DNA of 64,000 bases from positions 1-64,000 of the forward strand of contig DFQY01000055.1 of NCBI GenBank assembly GCA_002378005.1, in the 5' to 3' direction. Below are positions 9,277-17,100 of this stretch, in pieces. A program made the position numbers and the translations under genes. Each line of letters begins with the position of its first letter. Within the stretch, counting starts at the first letter, position 1. The DNA is from Flavobacteriales bacterium UBA3477. GTDB taxonomy: Bacteria; Bacteroidota; Bacteroidia; Flavobacteriales; Schleiferiaceae. Below the pieces are notes generated by a model that searched no databases, was not told where the DNA came from, and saw only the letters and a list, made by a program, of their open reading frames with translations.

Positions 9277-9570
9277 TTAGACCTTCTTCCCAAACTTGGG
9301 CACACGGAAATAATCCGAATTTGCATCCGGTGCGTTTTTCAGCGCATCTTCCTTGCTGATCATGTTGGCGACCTCATCTTCGCGCATGACATCGACAGAC
9401 TTGCTCATCTGCGTCAAGGGTTCTACGCCTTCGAGGTCTAAGGATTCAATCTTAGCGACAAAGCCCAAAATCTTGGTCATGTCACCCTGCATCGCATCTA
9501 GCTCTGCTTCCGACAACTCCAAGCGGCTCAAGTGTGCCAAGTGTTTGATTTGTTCTCTGGTGATTTCCAT
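9277..9570 (-). CDS. gatC: Asp/Glu-tRNA amidotransferase subunit C
   Basis: 97 residues, the normal size of GatC. This small helical subunit wraps around GatA and stabilises the GatCAB complex, which converts Glu-tRNA(Gln) or Asp-tRNA(Asn) to the amide. The N-terminal IKHLAHLSRLELSEAE and the middle MTKILGFVAKIESLDLEGVEP are characteristic. gatA and gatB are not in the window, a common arrangement in this phylum. It starts 12 bp after plsC in the long minus-strand run. Confidence 0.93.
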   Translation of the reverse strand: MEITREQIKHLAHLSRLELSEAELDAMQGDMTKILGFVAKIESLDLEGVEPLTQMSKSVDVMREDEVANMISKEDALKNAPDANSDYFRVPKFGKKV

Positions 9571-9582
9571 GGGTCCAATGAT

Positions 9583-10332
9583 CTACGACAAAGGTAAGGC
9601 AAGTTTGCCGGTGTGGCCATGATTTTTTAGGTCTGTCGCCAGCGTCACATAGCAACGATCGCTGAGTTCTTCAATAGGGTTCTCGGCCTTCTCATCCGCC
9701 CAAAACTCACCCAAGACCTTTGTGTCCACTGGGCCTATGCTCGAGGGCTGTCCCCAATCGCCTAATCTGAACTTGTTCTGGTAGATGCTCATCAGCACCA
9801 CAGGCACATTGTTTTCTACTGCGAGCTTGAAGGCTCCCGCTTTGAACCCGCGCAATAATTGGTCCTGTGGAGGAATACCTCCCTCTGGATAAATACATAC
9901 GCTGTAGCCTTCTTTGATTTTTTGGTCAGCATCTCGCATCGCTTGCTTGCGGCCGCTAAAGGAGCTGCGGTCCACGGCAATGGAGGTCTGCTTGAAAAAG
10001 TAACCGAACAATGGAAGCTTCAATAGTTCCGCTTTCCCCATAAAAATCACAGGAGTAGGCGAGGCCAAGAAGGTCATAGGAATATCTAAGTCCGAGCTGT
10101 GATTGGCGGATAGCACTACCGGTCCTTGGTGTTTTATTTGATATTTACCCGGCCTTGGCCAAACGCCCATGAGTATTAAATACATCCAAGACCACACCTT
10201 CGCCGCCTTAAAAAAGTGGTTGTAATTCCCTCCGGGACGAGCCGTCCATAACAAAGCCGGCAACAACACTACAATAGTGGCAAACGCCACTAAATAATAC
10301 CAGATGTGATGGATGTAGCTGAATGCTTTCAC
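9583..10332 (-). CDS. plsC: 1-acyl-sn-glycerol-3-phosphate acyltransferase
   Basis: 249 residues of the PlsC/LPLAT family, which acylates lysophosphatidic acid to phosphatidic acid at the inner membrane. The catalytic HX4D motif is NHSSDLD with His78 and Asp83, and the glycerophosphate-binding PEGG motif is in IYPEGGIPP. A hydrophobic N-terminal segment (about 8-30) anchors it to the membrane. It ends 12 bp before gatC and begins 3 bp after trpS, consistent with one transcript. Confidence 0.92.
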   Translation of the reverse strand: MKAFSYIHHIWYYLVAFATIVVLLPALLWTARPGGNYNHFFKAAKVWSWMYLILMGVWPRPGKYQIKHQGPVVLSANHSSDLDIPMTFLASPTPVIFMGKAELLKLPLFGYFFKQTSIAVDRSSFSGRKQAMRDADQKIKEGYSVCIYPEGGIPPQDQLLRGFKAGAFKLAVENNVPVVLMSIYQNKFRLGDWGQPSSIGPVDTKVLGEFWADEKAENPIEELSDRCYVTLATDLKNHGHTGKLALPLS

Positions 10333-10335
10333 CGC

Positions 10336-11304
10336 TTAAAACCCTAGCTTTTCACGAACGCGGGACAGTGTAGCTTGCGCCACAGGGCGTGCCTTCTCGG
10401 CGCCCATCTTAAGGGCCGCAGCCACCTCTTCCGGGTGTGCCATGTAGTGGTCGAATTGCTCGCGCGCCTCGGAAAACTCCTCAAGGATGAGCTCCAACAA
10501 GGCCGTCTTCGCGTGGCCGTAGCCGAAGTTTCCCCCACGGTAATTGGCCGCTAATTCTTCTATTTCTGCTGGCGTCGCCAAAAGCTTGTAGATGGCAAAA
10601 ACATTACAGGTTTCTGGGTCTTTCGGATCCTCCAATGGGGTGGAATCTGTCTGTATGCCCATGATCTGCTTCTTAAGCTCTTTCTTCGGCAAGAACACAT
10701 CGATGATATTGCCGTAACTCTTGCTCATCTTACGACCGTCTGTTCCTGGTATGGTCATCACAGATTCCGAGATCTTAGATTCTGGCAACACAAAGGTCTC
10801 ACCATACTTGTGATTAAAGCTCGATGCTAAATCGCGCGTAATCTCCAAATGCTGCTTCTGATCCTTACCCACCGGTACGATATTCGCATCGTACAACAAG
10901 ATGTCAGAGGCCATCAACACAGGGTAATCGAACAACCCAGCATTCACATCGCTGAGGTTATCGCTCTTGTCCTTGAAGCTGTGTGCGTTCGCCAACATTG
11001 GATATGGCGTAAAACAATTCAGGTACCACGTAAGCTCTGTACACTCCGGCAAGTCACTCTGGGTATAGAAAACCACTTTCTCTGGATCCAGTCCACACGC
11101 CAGCCAGGCAGCCGCTGTCGCCAACAGGTTCTCACGACGCACTGCTGCGTCTTTCACTGTGGTTAAGCTGTGCAAGTCCGCAATAAACAAATACGCTTCG
11201 TTTTTTGGGTCCTTGCTCATTTCAATAGCCGGACGAATAGCGCCTAAGATATTTCCTAAGTGCTGTCTGCCCGAGCTTTGAATGCCTGTAAGTACTCTAG
11301 CCAT
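10336..11304 (-). CDS. trpS: Tryptophanyl-tRNA synthetase
   Basis: 322 residues, a class I synthetase of normal bacterial length. The HIGH-like signature is HLGN at residues 15-18 and the KMSKS loop appears as KMSKSYGN in the second half. It charges tRNA-Trp in the cytoplasm. The surrounding genes (lipoprotein 5 bp upstream, plsC 3 bp downstream) are unrelated in function, so the close packing reflects transcript economy rather than a pathway. Confidence 0.97.
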   Translation of the reverse strand: MARVLTGIQSSGRQHLGNILGAIRPAIEMSKDPKNEAYLFIADLHSLTTVKDAAVRRENLLATAAAWLACGLDPEKVVFYTQSDLPECTELTWYLNCFTPYPMLANAHSFKDKSDNLSDVNAGLFDYPVLMASDILLYDANIVPVGKDQKQHLEITRDLASSFNHKYGETFVLPESKISESVMTIPGTDGRKMSKSYGNIIDVFLPKKELKKQIMGIQTDSTPLEDPKDPETCNVFAIYKLLATPAEIEELAANYRGGNFGYGHAKTALLELILEEFSEAREQFDHYMAHPEEVAAALKMGAEKARPVAQATLSRVREKLGF

Positions 11305-11309
11305 TGTTA

Positions 11310-11798
11310 TTATTTAATCAGGGTAAGCTCTAAATCAATGTCCGCCCAATAACTGCTGTCCGCTGGGATTTGCATAAAAGACGTTCTCCAAACCTGTTCT
11401 GTCGGCAAACCGCTCACCATCACAAAAGAATAGCTCGCGCTGTCGTTGTCCATGACCAATACGCTATCTGCGTTTGTTAGGGTCCAAGTACCGCTGCTGA
11501 TCAAGCTCACGGGAACCTGAATGGTGTTCAAGTTTGCCACAAACTCCACGTGTAAATTCCCGGTTTCCGGCATTTCGTATAGGTTCACCTTGCCGTACAA
11601 TTGCGTGCCTAAACCGCTGAATTGCATCAGGGCACTTGGGTTGAGGGGGTTCGGCATTTCACCACTGTAGGCCACTTGATTAACCGTCCATTCACCCAAC
11701 ACGTCTTGGCGAACAAACACCTCTGTTGGCGTTGGCTCCGTGGCACATGCTAACAACATTGCGGCGCTAAGTGTTGCGATTAGGGATTTTACTTTCAT
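11310..11798 (-). CDS. Predicted lipoprotein of unknown function
   Basis: 162 residues. A lipoprotein signal peptide is clear: MKVKSLIATLSAAMLLACATEP, with the lipidated Cys at residue 18. The mature part is predicted beta-rich with repeated W/T/V-rich strands (LGEWTVNQVAYSG and SSGTWTLTNADSVLVMDND). This resembles the lipocalin-like or DUF-type beta-barrel lipoproteins common in Bacteroidota, but no family can be named. It starts 2 bp after the SDR gene and ends 5 bp before trpS. Confidence 0.75.
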   Translation of the reverse strand: MKVKSLIATLSAAMLLACATEPTPTEVFVRQDVLGEWTVNQVAYSGEMPNPLNPSALMQFSGLGTQLYGKVNLYEMPETGNLHVEFVANLNTIQVPVSLISSGTWTLTNADSVLVMDNDSASYSFVMVSGLPTEQVWRTSFMQIPADSSYWADIDLELTLIK

Positions 11799-11800
11799 AC

Positions 11801-12502
11801 TTAAATGTTTGACGTGCTAAAAATAACGGGGATTTCGCTATCTGCTACAAAGACCTGTAACAGCTTTTGAGCAACCTGTTCTGGCTTAACCAGTTCCCCT
11901 TGCTCGTAAGCATCTATAAAATGTGCTTTGTCCGCAAATGCCTGTGAAGAAGATTCTCGAATAACGGCTTGCATAGGCGTATCTACTTTGCCCGGACGGA
12001 AGGCGTGGATGCGCACCTTAGGGTGCTCCATGGCAACAACCTCAGCATATTGATGCACTGCCGCTTTGGAGGCACAATAGGCTGCCCAGCCTTCGATGGG
12101 GTAATTCGCCGCGCCGGAGCCTGTGAAATACACTTGTTTTTCGCCCTCGACTTCCTGTAAGAACCGTGCAGTCAAGCGCATGGGTGCCACGACGTTTAGA
12201 TGCATACAATGGGCCAATTCCTCATGCCCAACCTCCGCGGTAGACGCAATGGGACCTATAGTTCCTGCGTTGTTGATGAGTATGGTTGGGCCTGAAACAG
12301 CGGATAAAAGAGGAATGGCCTCTACGGCTATTGGATCTGTAAGGTTTGCCTGAAAAAATTGGCCCCGCGCATGACTTTCTATAGCATCACAAGAACGGCG
12401 GCCGACGCCCAAAACTTCGTATCCTGCTTCCAGGGCTGCCTCCGCTAATGCTTTGCCTATACCGGAACTTACACCAGTAATGATGAGGCGCCCTAGTGAC
12501 AT
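11801..12502 (-). CDS. Short-chain dehydrogenase/reductase
   Basis: 233 residues of the classical SDR family. The cofactor motif TGxxxGIG is ITGVSSGIGKA at residues 8-18, NNAG is present near residue 77, and the catalytic YxxxK is YCASK near residue 142-146 with a Ser (SGS) about 14 residues before. The dinucleotide is probably NADP(H), judged from the basic residues after the second strand (GRRSCDA). The substrate is unknown. It is packed between the KtrA-like gene (1 bp) and the lipoprotein (2 bp). Confidence 0.88.
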   Translation of the reverse strand: MSLGRLIITGVSSGIGKALAEAALEAGYEVLGVGRRSCDAIESHARGQFFQANLTDPIAVEAIPLLSAVSGPTILINNAGTIGPIASTAEVGHEELAHCMHLNVVAPMRLTARFLQEVEGEKQVYFTGSGAANYPIEGWAAYCASKAAVHQYAEVVAMEHPKVRIHAFRPGKVDTPMQAVIRESSSQAFADKAHFIDAYEQGELVKPEQVAQKLLQVFVADSEIPVIFSTSNI

Positions 12503-12503
12503 C

Positions 12504-13172
12504 TTAAGCGTTGATTTCGATGAATCTGTTCACGTCCTTGGTCAATCCAAAAATCATGATAATATCGCCTTCGTCGATGATCGTATCTGGACCAGGAACT
12601 CCTTTAATGCGGTGTCCGTCGTCAGATTTCTTCAGTACCGTTATTAAGTTGACTTTATACTTCTTGCGTAGCCCAATGTCCTCCAGTGTGCGTCCATACA
12701 ATTTTTTAGGCGCAGCTACCTCGATGATCTCGTGTTCATCGGGCAAATTAACACACATCAACACCCCTGGCGTCGTAAGTTGTTCTGCAACATTATTAGC
12801 TACCTCCAGCTCTGGGCTCAATACATGCTCAACGCCCATTTTGGTAAGAATCTCTCTTTGGACCGGCCCTTGAGCGCGCGCAATGATCTGCTTTACGCCA
12901 ATGGCTTGGAGTTGAAACACACAAAGGATCATTTCTTGAAAGCTCGAGCCAATACTCACGACCACAGCATCCATTTCAGCGATGCTTTGTGATTCAAGCG
13001 CATGCTTGTTGGTAGCGTCCAAACTAACCGCATATGCCACATCGTTCGCGATACTTTGAACTTTGTCCTCGCTTTCGTCAATAGCCATAACGTCGGCCCC
13101 TCTTTCGGCCAACTTACGGGCAATGGCCGAGCCAAAAACTCCAAGGCCTATTACTGCAAACTTGCTATTCAT
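12504..13172 (-). CDS. KtrA/TrkA-type RCK regulator of potassium uptake
   Basis: 222 residues. An N-terminal Rossmann RCK-N domain has GLGVFG at residues 9-14 followed by an acidic residue (DESED) suited to NAD(H) or ATP ribose binding. A C-terminal RCK-C domain (about 135-222) ends in a typical GDIIMIFGLTKDVNRF segment. These proteins form an octameric ring that gates a KtrB/TrkH potassium channel. The membrane partner is not in the window. It lies 2 bp after the cystathionine gene and 1 bp before the SDR gene. Confidence 0.9.
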   Translation of the reverse strand: MNSKFAVIGLGVFGSAIARKLAERGADVMAIDESEDKVQSIANDVAYAVSLDATNKHALESQSIAEMDAVVVSIGSSFQEMILCVFQLQAIGVKQIIARAQGPVQREILTKMGVEHVLSPELEVANNVAEQLTTPGVLMCVNLPDEHEIIEVAAPKKLYGRTLEDIGLRKKYKVNLITVLKKSDDGHRIKGVPGPDTIIDEGDIIMIFGLTKDVNRFIEINA

Positions 13173-13174
13173 CT

Positions 13175-14329
13175 TTATCTATCTAGTGCTTGCGCTAAAT
13201 CCGCAAGCAAATCTTCTATGTGTTCAATTCCTACAGAAAGACGCACCAAATTGTCGGTCACCCCAACCTTCTCGCGCTCCTCTTTAGGAATAGAGGCATG
13301 GGTCATCGACGCCGGGTGTCCAGACAAACTTTCCACCCCGCCTAAGCTTTCAGCAAGAGTGAAGACCTTCATGGCGCTCACTACTTCGGCCGTCGCCTCA
13401 AAGCCTGCGTCCTTCACTGTAAAGCTAACCATTCCGCCAAACTTCTTCATTTGACGCTTGGCCACCTCGTGTCCATTATGTCCCTCGAGGCCTGGCCAAT
13501 AGACCTTGCCCACTTTTGGATGGTTCGCTAAAAAATTAGCCACTGCTTCACCATTTTCACAATGGCGATCCATGCGAACGTGTAGGGTTTTAATTCCGCG
13601 CAATGCAATGAAACTGTCCATGGGACCTAGAATGGCTCCCGAAGCGTTTTGGATGAAGTACATCTTCTCCGCGATTTTTTCGTCTTTCGTCGCCAATAAC
13701 CCTAGAACCACATCACTGTGCCCGCCAAGGTATTTAGTTCCGCTGTGCATCACTACATCCGCGCCCAAATCAAGCGGTCGCTGCAAATACGGCGTTGCGA
13801 AGGTGTTGTCCACGACCAGCATCGCGCCGTGTGCTTTGGCCACCGAAGAGGCCTGTGCGATATCAAGTACGTTCAACATCGGGTTCGTCGGCGTTTCCAT
13901 CCACACCATCTTGGTGTTTGGACTCATGTGCGAGGACCAATGCTCTTCGCTCATATCCACAAACGTGAACTTGATGCCGTAATCTGAAAAGACCTTGGTG
14001 AACAATCTGTACGTTCCGCCGTACAAATCATTACACGCCACCACCTCGTCGCCAGGGCTCAAAAACTTGAGCATACAGTCAATTGCTGCCAAGCCCGAAC
14101 CGAAGGCCGCTCCGTATTCCCCGCCCTCAAGGCTCGCAATGGAGCGCTCCAAGGCATAGCGCGTAGGATTCTGGCTGCGACTGTACTCAAACCCTTTGTG
14201 TTTGCCCGGGTACTCCTGGGCATAGGTCGAGGTTTGATAAATAGGGGGCATCACTGCACCGGTGGTTGGGTCCGGGTGTTGCCCGCCGTGAATGGCTAGG
14301 GTTTCAATGTGTAGGTCTTTGTGGTCCAT
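13175..14329 (-). CDS. Cystathionine gamma-synthase / gamma-lyase family PLP enzyme
   Basis: 384 residues of the Cys/Met-metabolism PLP family. The PLP lysine lies in MHSGTKYLGGHSDVVLG, and the substrate/cofactor sequences YSRSQNPTR and SLGGVESLSGHP are standard. The fold type I enzyme either condenses an activated homoserine with cysteine (MetB role) or cleaves cystathionine (gamma-lyase role); sequence alone does not separate the two. It is followed 2 bp later by the KtrA-like gene and begins 17 bp after the bacilliredoxin, so sulfur and thiol functions sit together at the start of this run. Confidence 0.9.
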   Translation of the reverse strand: MDHKDLHIETLAIHGGQHPDPTTGAVMPPIYQTSTYAQEYPGKHKGFEYSRSQNPTRYALERSIASLEGGEYGAAFGSGLAAIDCMLKFLSPGDEVVACNDLYGGTYRLFTKVFSDYGIKFTFVDMSEEHWSSHMSPNTKMVWMETPTNPMLNVLDIAQASSVAKAHGAMLVVDNTFATPYLQRPLDLGADVVMHSGTKYLGGHSDVVLGLLATKDEKIAEKMYFIQNASGAILGPMDSFIALRGIKTLHVRMDRHCENGEAVANFLANHPKVGKVYWPGLEGHNGHEVAKRQMKKFGGMVSFTVKDAGFEATAEVVSAMKVFTLAESLGGVESLSGHPASMTHASIPKEEREKVGVTDNLVRLSVGIEHIEDLLADLAQALDR

Positions 14330-14346
14330 CTGTGATAGAGGGTGAA

Positions 14347-14760
14347 TTATTTACAGTGCTCTTCGAAGGCGCCCAATAGGTTGCCTGCGATCATTTCCGC
14401 GGTACGGCCTTCAATGTGGTGGCGCTCCACCATGTGCACTAGCTCTCCGTTTTTAAACAACGCCATCGAAGGTGAAGATGGAGGGAACGGAAGCATGTGC
14501 TTGCGCGCTTGGTTCACCGCATCCACGTCGTTACCAGCAAAAACGGTAATCATGCGGTCCGGTTTCACCGATGATTTTGCCACCGCCATAGCAGCTGGGC
14601 GAGCAGAACCCGCAGCACAACCACAGACAGAATTTACGACTACGAATGTGGTTCCGTCCGCCTCAATCGCTGCAGTTACTTCATCTGGGGTCTTTGTTTC
14701 GGTATATCCACTATTCGCCAATTCGGCGCGCATAGGGGCAATGAGTTCTTCTGGGTACAT
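14347..14760 (-). CDS. BrxA/BrxB-family bacilliredoxin
   Basis: 137 residues of the YphP/YqiW family with the hallmark CGC active site (Cys46-Gly-Cys48, in SVCGCAAGSARPA). In bacillithiol-using bacteria these proteins remove bacillithiol from mixed disulfides on proteins. Some Bacteroidota make bacillithiol, so this role is plausible. It is the first gene of the ten-gene minus-strand run, with its own -7 promoter element 25 bp upstream, divergent from gltX. The name refers to bacilliredoxin and has nothing to do with BREX phage defence. Confidence 0.92.
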   Translation of the reverse strand: MYPEELIAPMRAELANSGYTETKTPDEVTAAIEADGTTFVVVNSVCGCAAGSARPAAMAVAKSSVKPDRMITVFAGNDVDAVNQARKHMLPFPPSSPSMALFKNGELVHMVERHHIEGRTAEMIAGNLLGAFEEHCK

Positions 14761-14784
14761 GATTAGATGTGTTTTTTATCTAAA

Positions 14785-14792
14785 CAAAGTTA
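14785..14792 (-). promoter_or_regulatory. -7 promoter element for the bacilliredoxin run
   Basis: The minus strand reads TAACTTTG, a full match to TAnnTTTG, 25 bp before the start codon. No good -33 element is seen at the expected distance. It lies back to back with the gltX promoter. Confidence 0.5.
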
Positions 14793-14795
14793 GTG

Positions 14796-14826
14796 TTTCC
14801 TAATGGTTTAGACGATTGTACCTTTG
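14796..14826 (+). promoter_or_regulatory. Promoter of gltX-folB
   Basis: TTTC at 14796-14799 (the consensus -33 is TTTG), exactly 19 bp of spacer, then TACCTTTG at 14819-14826 matching the -7 element TAnnTTTG. The gltX ATG follows 22 bp later. The arrangement fits a housekeeping sigma-A promoter of Bacteroidota. Confidence 0.65.
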
Positions 14827-14848
14827 CGCCAATTCTAACGATACTAAA

Positions 14849-16372
14849 ATGAGCTCAAAAGTTCGTGTCCGTTTCGCACCGTCCCCAACTGGACCCCTAC
14901 ACATTGGCGGGGTGCGCACTGCTTTGTACAACTATTTGTTCGCCAAAAAACACGGCGGGGATTTTCTATTGCGCATAGAAGATACCGACCAAACTCGCTT
15001 CGTAGCTGGCGCCGAGAAATACATCATCGAGTCCCTCGCTTGGTGTGGCATTAGCCCTGATGAAGGCATTGGTGGCGAAGACCGCGGCAACGGCCCTTAC
15101 CGCCAAAGCGAACGCAAGCCTATGTACAGACAGTACGTGGACCAGCTGCTCGCAGACGAGAAAGCATATATCGCCTTCGACACGGCGGACGAACTCAATG
15201 CCATGCGCCAATTGGCCAAAGATGCCGGCGCAGCCAACTGGCAATACAACTACATTACTCGTGGCAACATGAAGAACTCTTTGACCCTTCCTAAAGAAGA
15301 GGTTGAGGCGAAAATTACTGCCGGCGAGCCCTACGTGGTGCGCATCAAGCTCCCCCGCAATCACGAAGTGCGCTTCGAAGACACGATCCGCGGCTGGGTA
15401 AGCGTCAACACCAACAACATGGACGATAAAGTGCTCTTCAAATCTGATGGCATGCCGACCTACCATTTGGCCAACATCGTAGACGACCGTTTGATGGGCA
15501 TTACGCACGTCATTCGCGGTGAAGAGTGGTTGCCTTCTGCGCCCCTACACGTGATGTTGTATGAGGCTTTTGGCTGGGAGTGTCCAATTTTTGCACACCT
15601 ACCCCTCCTGCTCAAACCAGATGGTCCAGGAAAACTCAGCAAGCGTGACGGCGACCGCCTCGGCTTCCCAGTATTCCCTATCGACTGGCACAATGAAAAA
15701 ACCGGCGAAACCGCTAGCGGCTACCGCGAGTTTGGCTTCTTCCCAGGCGCCTTCATCAACATGCTCGCCCTTCTCGGTTGGAACCCGGGTACCGAACAAG
15801 AAATCTTTGATCTACACGGCCTCATCGACGCCTTCGACCTAAGCAAAGTCTCTAAATCCGGCGCCAAATTCGATTTCGAAAAAGGCAAGTGGTTCAACCA
15901 ATTGTACCTGCGCGCCCTCAACGAAGACCAGCTGGCAACTGAGCTTAAAAAAGAACTGGACAAAGACGGCCTCGCGTACAACGAAGCGCGCCTCGGTAAA
16001 ATCGCGACCATGATGAGCGAACGCGCCACCTTCCCGAAAGACCTCCTCACCGAGGGCCAATTCTTGTTCTCCGCCCCAACGGAATACGACGAAAAAACGG
16101 CTTCCAAAAAATGGACAGCGGACAGCGCAGGCATGATGCAAGACCTCGCCACTCGATTCAACGCACTCGACACCTTCACCGAAGAACACATCGAAGCTGC
16201 CTTCAAAGGCTACCTCGAGGAAAAAGAACTGGGCTTCGGCAAAGTAGGCCCTTCATTCCGCCTCGCCGTAACCGGCAAGGGAATGGGTCCGTCGATGTTC
16301 GCCATTTGTGAAGTACTGGGCAAACACGAAGTCCTCGCTCGCATCGAAAAAGCCATCGCTGTACTAGGATAA
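14849..16372 (+). CDS. gltX: Glutamyl-tRNA synthetase
   Basis: 507 residues from the ATG at 14849, chosen because the frame upstream of it would include the promoter and because MSSKVRVRFAPSPTGPLHIGG is the normal family N-terminus. The HIGH signature is HIGG at 18-21 and the KMSKS loop is KLSKRDGD. This class I synthetase charges tRNA-Glu in the cytoplasm. Its stop overlaps the folB start by one base (TAATG), so the two genes are translationally coupled. The codons favour C in the third position, unlike plus-strand genes in the right half of the window. Confidence 0.97.
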   Translation: MSSKVRVRFAPSPTGPLHIGGVRTALYNYLFAKKHGGDFLLRIEDTDQTRFVAGAEKYIIESLAWCGISPDEGIGGEDRGNGPYRQSERKPMYRQYVDQLLADEKAYIAFDTADELNAMRQLAKDAGAANWQYNYITRGNMKNSLTLPKEEVEAKITAGEPYVVRIKLPRNHEVRFEDTIRGWVSVNTNNMDDKVLFKSDGMPTYHLANIVDDRLMGITHVIRGEEWLPSAPLHVMLYEAFGWECPIFAHLPLLLKPDGPGKLSKRDGDRLGFPVFPIDWHNEKTGETASGYREFGFFPGAFINMLALLGWNPGTEQEIFDLHGLIDAFDLSKVSKSGAKFDFEKGKWFNQLYLRALNEDQLATELKKELDKDGLAYNEARLGKIATMMSERATFPKDLLTEGQFLFSAPTEYDEKTASKKWTADSAGMMQDLATRFNALDTFTEEHIEAAFKGYLEEKELGFGKVGPSFRLAVTGKGMGPSMFAICEVLGKHEVLARIEKAIAVLG

Positions 16373-16737
16373 TGAGCGCACTACACCAAATCGACGTTCA
16401 CGGCATCCGCATCTACACGAACCACGGATGCATGCAGGAAGAGGCCACGATCGGCTCCCATTACGAGGTAAACATCAGTGTATGGGCCGACCTCGCCGCC
16501 TCCGTGGCCTCGGACGACCTCAACGACACTGTTGATTACGTCGCCCTGAACGCCATCGCCAAGGAAGAAATGGCCATACGCGCCAAGCTTCTTGAGGTCG
16601 TTTGTCAGCGCATCATTGACCGAATCATGAACGAACACCCTTCCGTTCAAAAAGCATGGGTCAACGTCGCAAAACTCAACCCTCCCATCAGCGGGGATGT
16701 GGAGCGCGTCGCTCTTACATTTACCGCTGAGCGGTAG
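16372..16737 (+). CDS. folB: Dihydroneopterin aldolase
   Basis: 121 residues, normal for FolB, which converts 7,8-dihydroneopterin to 6-hydroxymethyl-dihydropterin in folate synthesis. The N-terminus (IDVHGIRIYTNHGCMQEEATIGSH) matches the family signature with the conserved Glu near residue 21. The middle TVDYVALNAIAKEEM and the C-terminal VNVAKLNPPISGDVERV are also standard. It overlaps the gltX stop by one base. Confidence 0.93.
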   Translation: MSALHQIDVHGIRIYTNHGCMQEEATIGSHYEVNISVWADLAASVASDDLNDTVDYVALNAIAKEEMAIRAKLLEVVCQRIIDRIMNEHPSVQKAWVNVAKLNPPISGDVERVALTFTAER

Positions 16738-16773
16738 ACAAAAATTATCTCGAGGCCGTTCGGATTTTTCCAT

Positions 16774-16781
16774 TATTTTTG
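16774..16781 (+). promoter_or_regulatory. -7 promoter element for tRNA-Cys
   Basis: TATTTTTG matches TAnnTTTG and lies 10 bp before the mature tRNA 5' end, after the folB stop. A -33 match is not evident, so the tRNA may also be read from the gltX-folB transcript. Confidence 0.35.
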
Positions 16782-16791
16782 GCCTCCCTAA

Positions 16792-16862
16792 GGTTCCGTG
16801 GCCGAGTGGCTAGGCACTGGTCTGCAAAACCAGCTACAGCGGTTCGAGTCCGCTCGGAACCT
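16792..16862 (+). tRNA. tRNA-Cys (anticodon GCA)
   Basis: 71-nt cloverleaf. The acceptor stem GGTTCCG pairs with CGGAACC, the anticodon loop CTGCAAA gives GCA, and the T arm is AGCGG TTCGAGT CCGCT. The discriminator base is T, the conserved identity element of tRNA-Cys. CCA is not encoded. A terminator follows 10 bp later. Confidence 0.96.
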
Positions 16863-16871
16863 CAGAATGAG

Positions 16872-16908
16872 AAAAGCCCCGGCTCGCGATGCGAGCTGGG
16901 GTTTTTTA
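16872..16908 (+). terminator. Intrinsic terminator after tRNA-Cys
   Basis: The stem pairs AAAGCCCCGGCTCGC with GCGAGCTGGGGTTTT (one G/T mismatch) around a 3-nt loop and ends in TTTTTT on the plus strand. The ~140 bp that follow, up to the next terminator, contain no gene I can recognise. Confidence 0.85.
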
Positions 16909-17051
16909 GTAGCGGCAACCTGGAAGCTTGCTTCCGTGGTTGGTGATGCTAAAAAAGCCAAGGGCTTTGCGCAGCAAAGGACCGGGGCGTTCTTACTGAC
17001 CTTAGGTGACACCGCGGTCCGCCGAGCGAAGCGAAGGCAATCCGCTATAAT

Positions 17052-17077
17052 AAAAACCCCGAACCAAAGGCCCGGGG
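17052..17077 (-). terminator. Probable terminator of the GAPN-like gene
   Basis: Read on the minus strand, CCCCG and CGGGG pair around a GC-rich loop and are followed by TTTTTA. It lies 24 bp downstream of the dehydrogenase stop codon. Confidence 0.6.
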
Positions 17078-17100
17078 CTGTAGATCTGTTGCGTTGTGTT

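Noticed and set aside
14347..14760. Phage-defence (BREX) reading of the Brx protein
   Set aside because: The CGC active site and size identify a bacilliredoxin; no pglX, pglZ or brxC genes are present.
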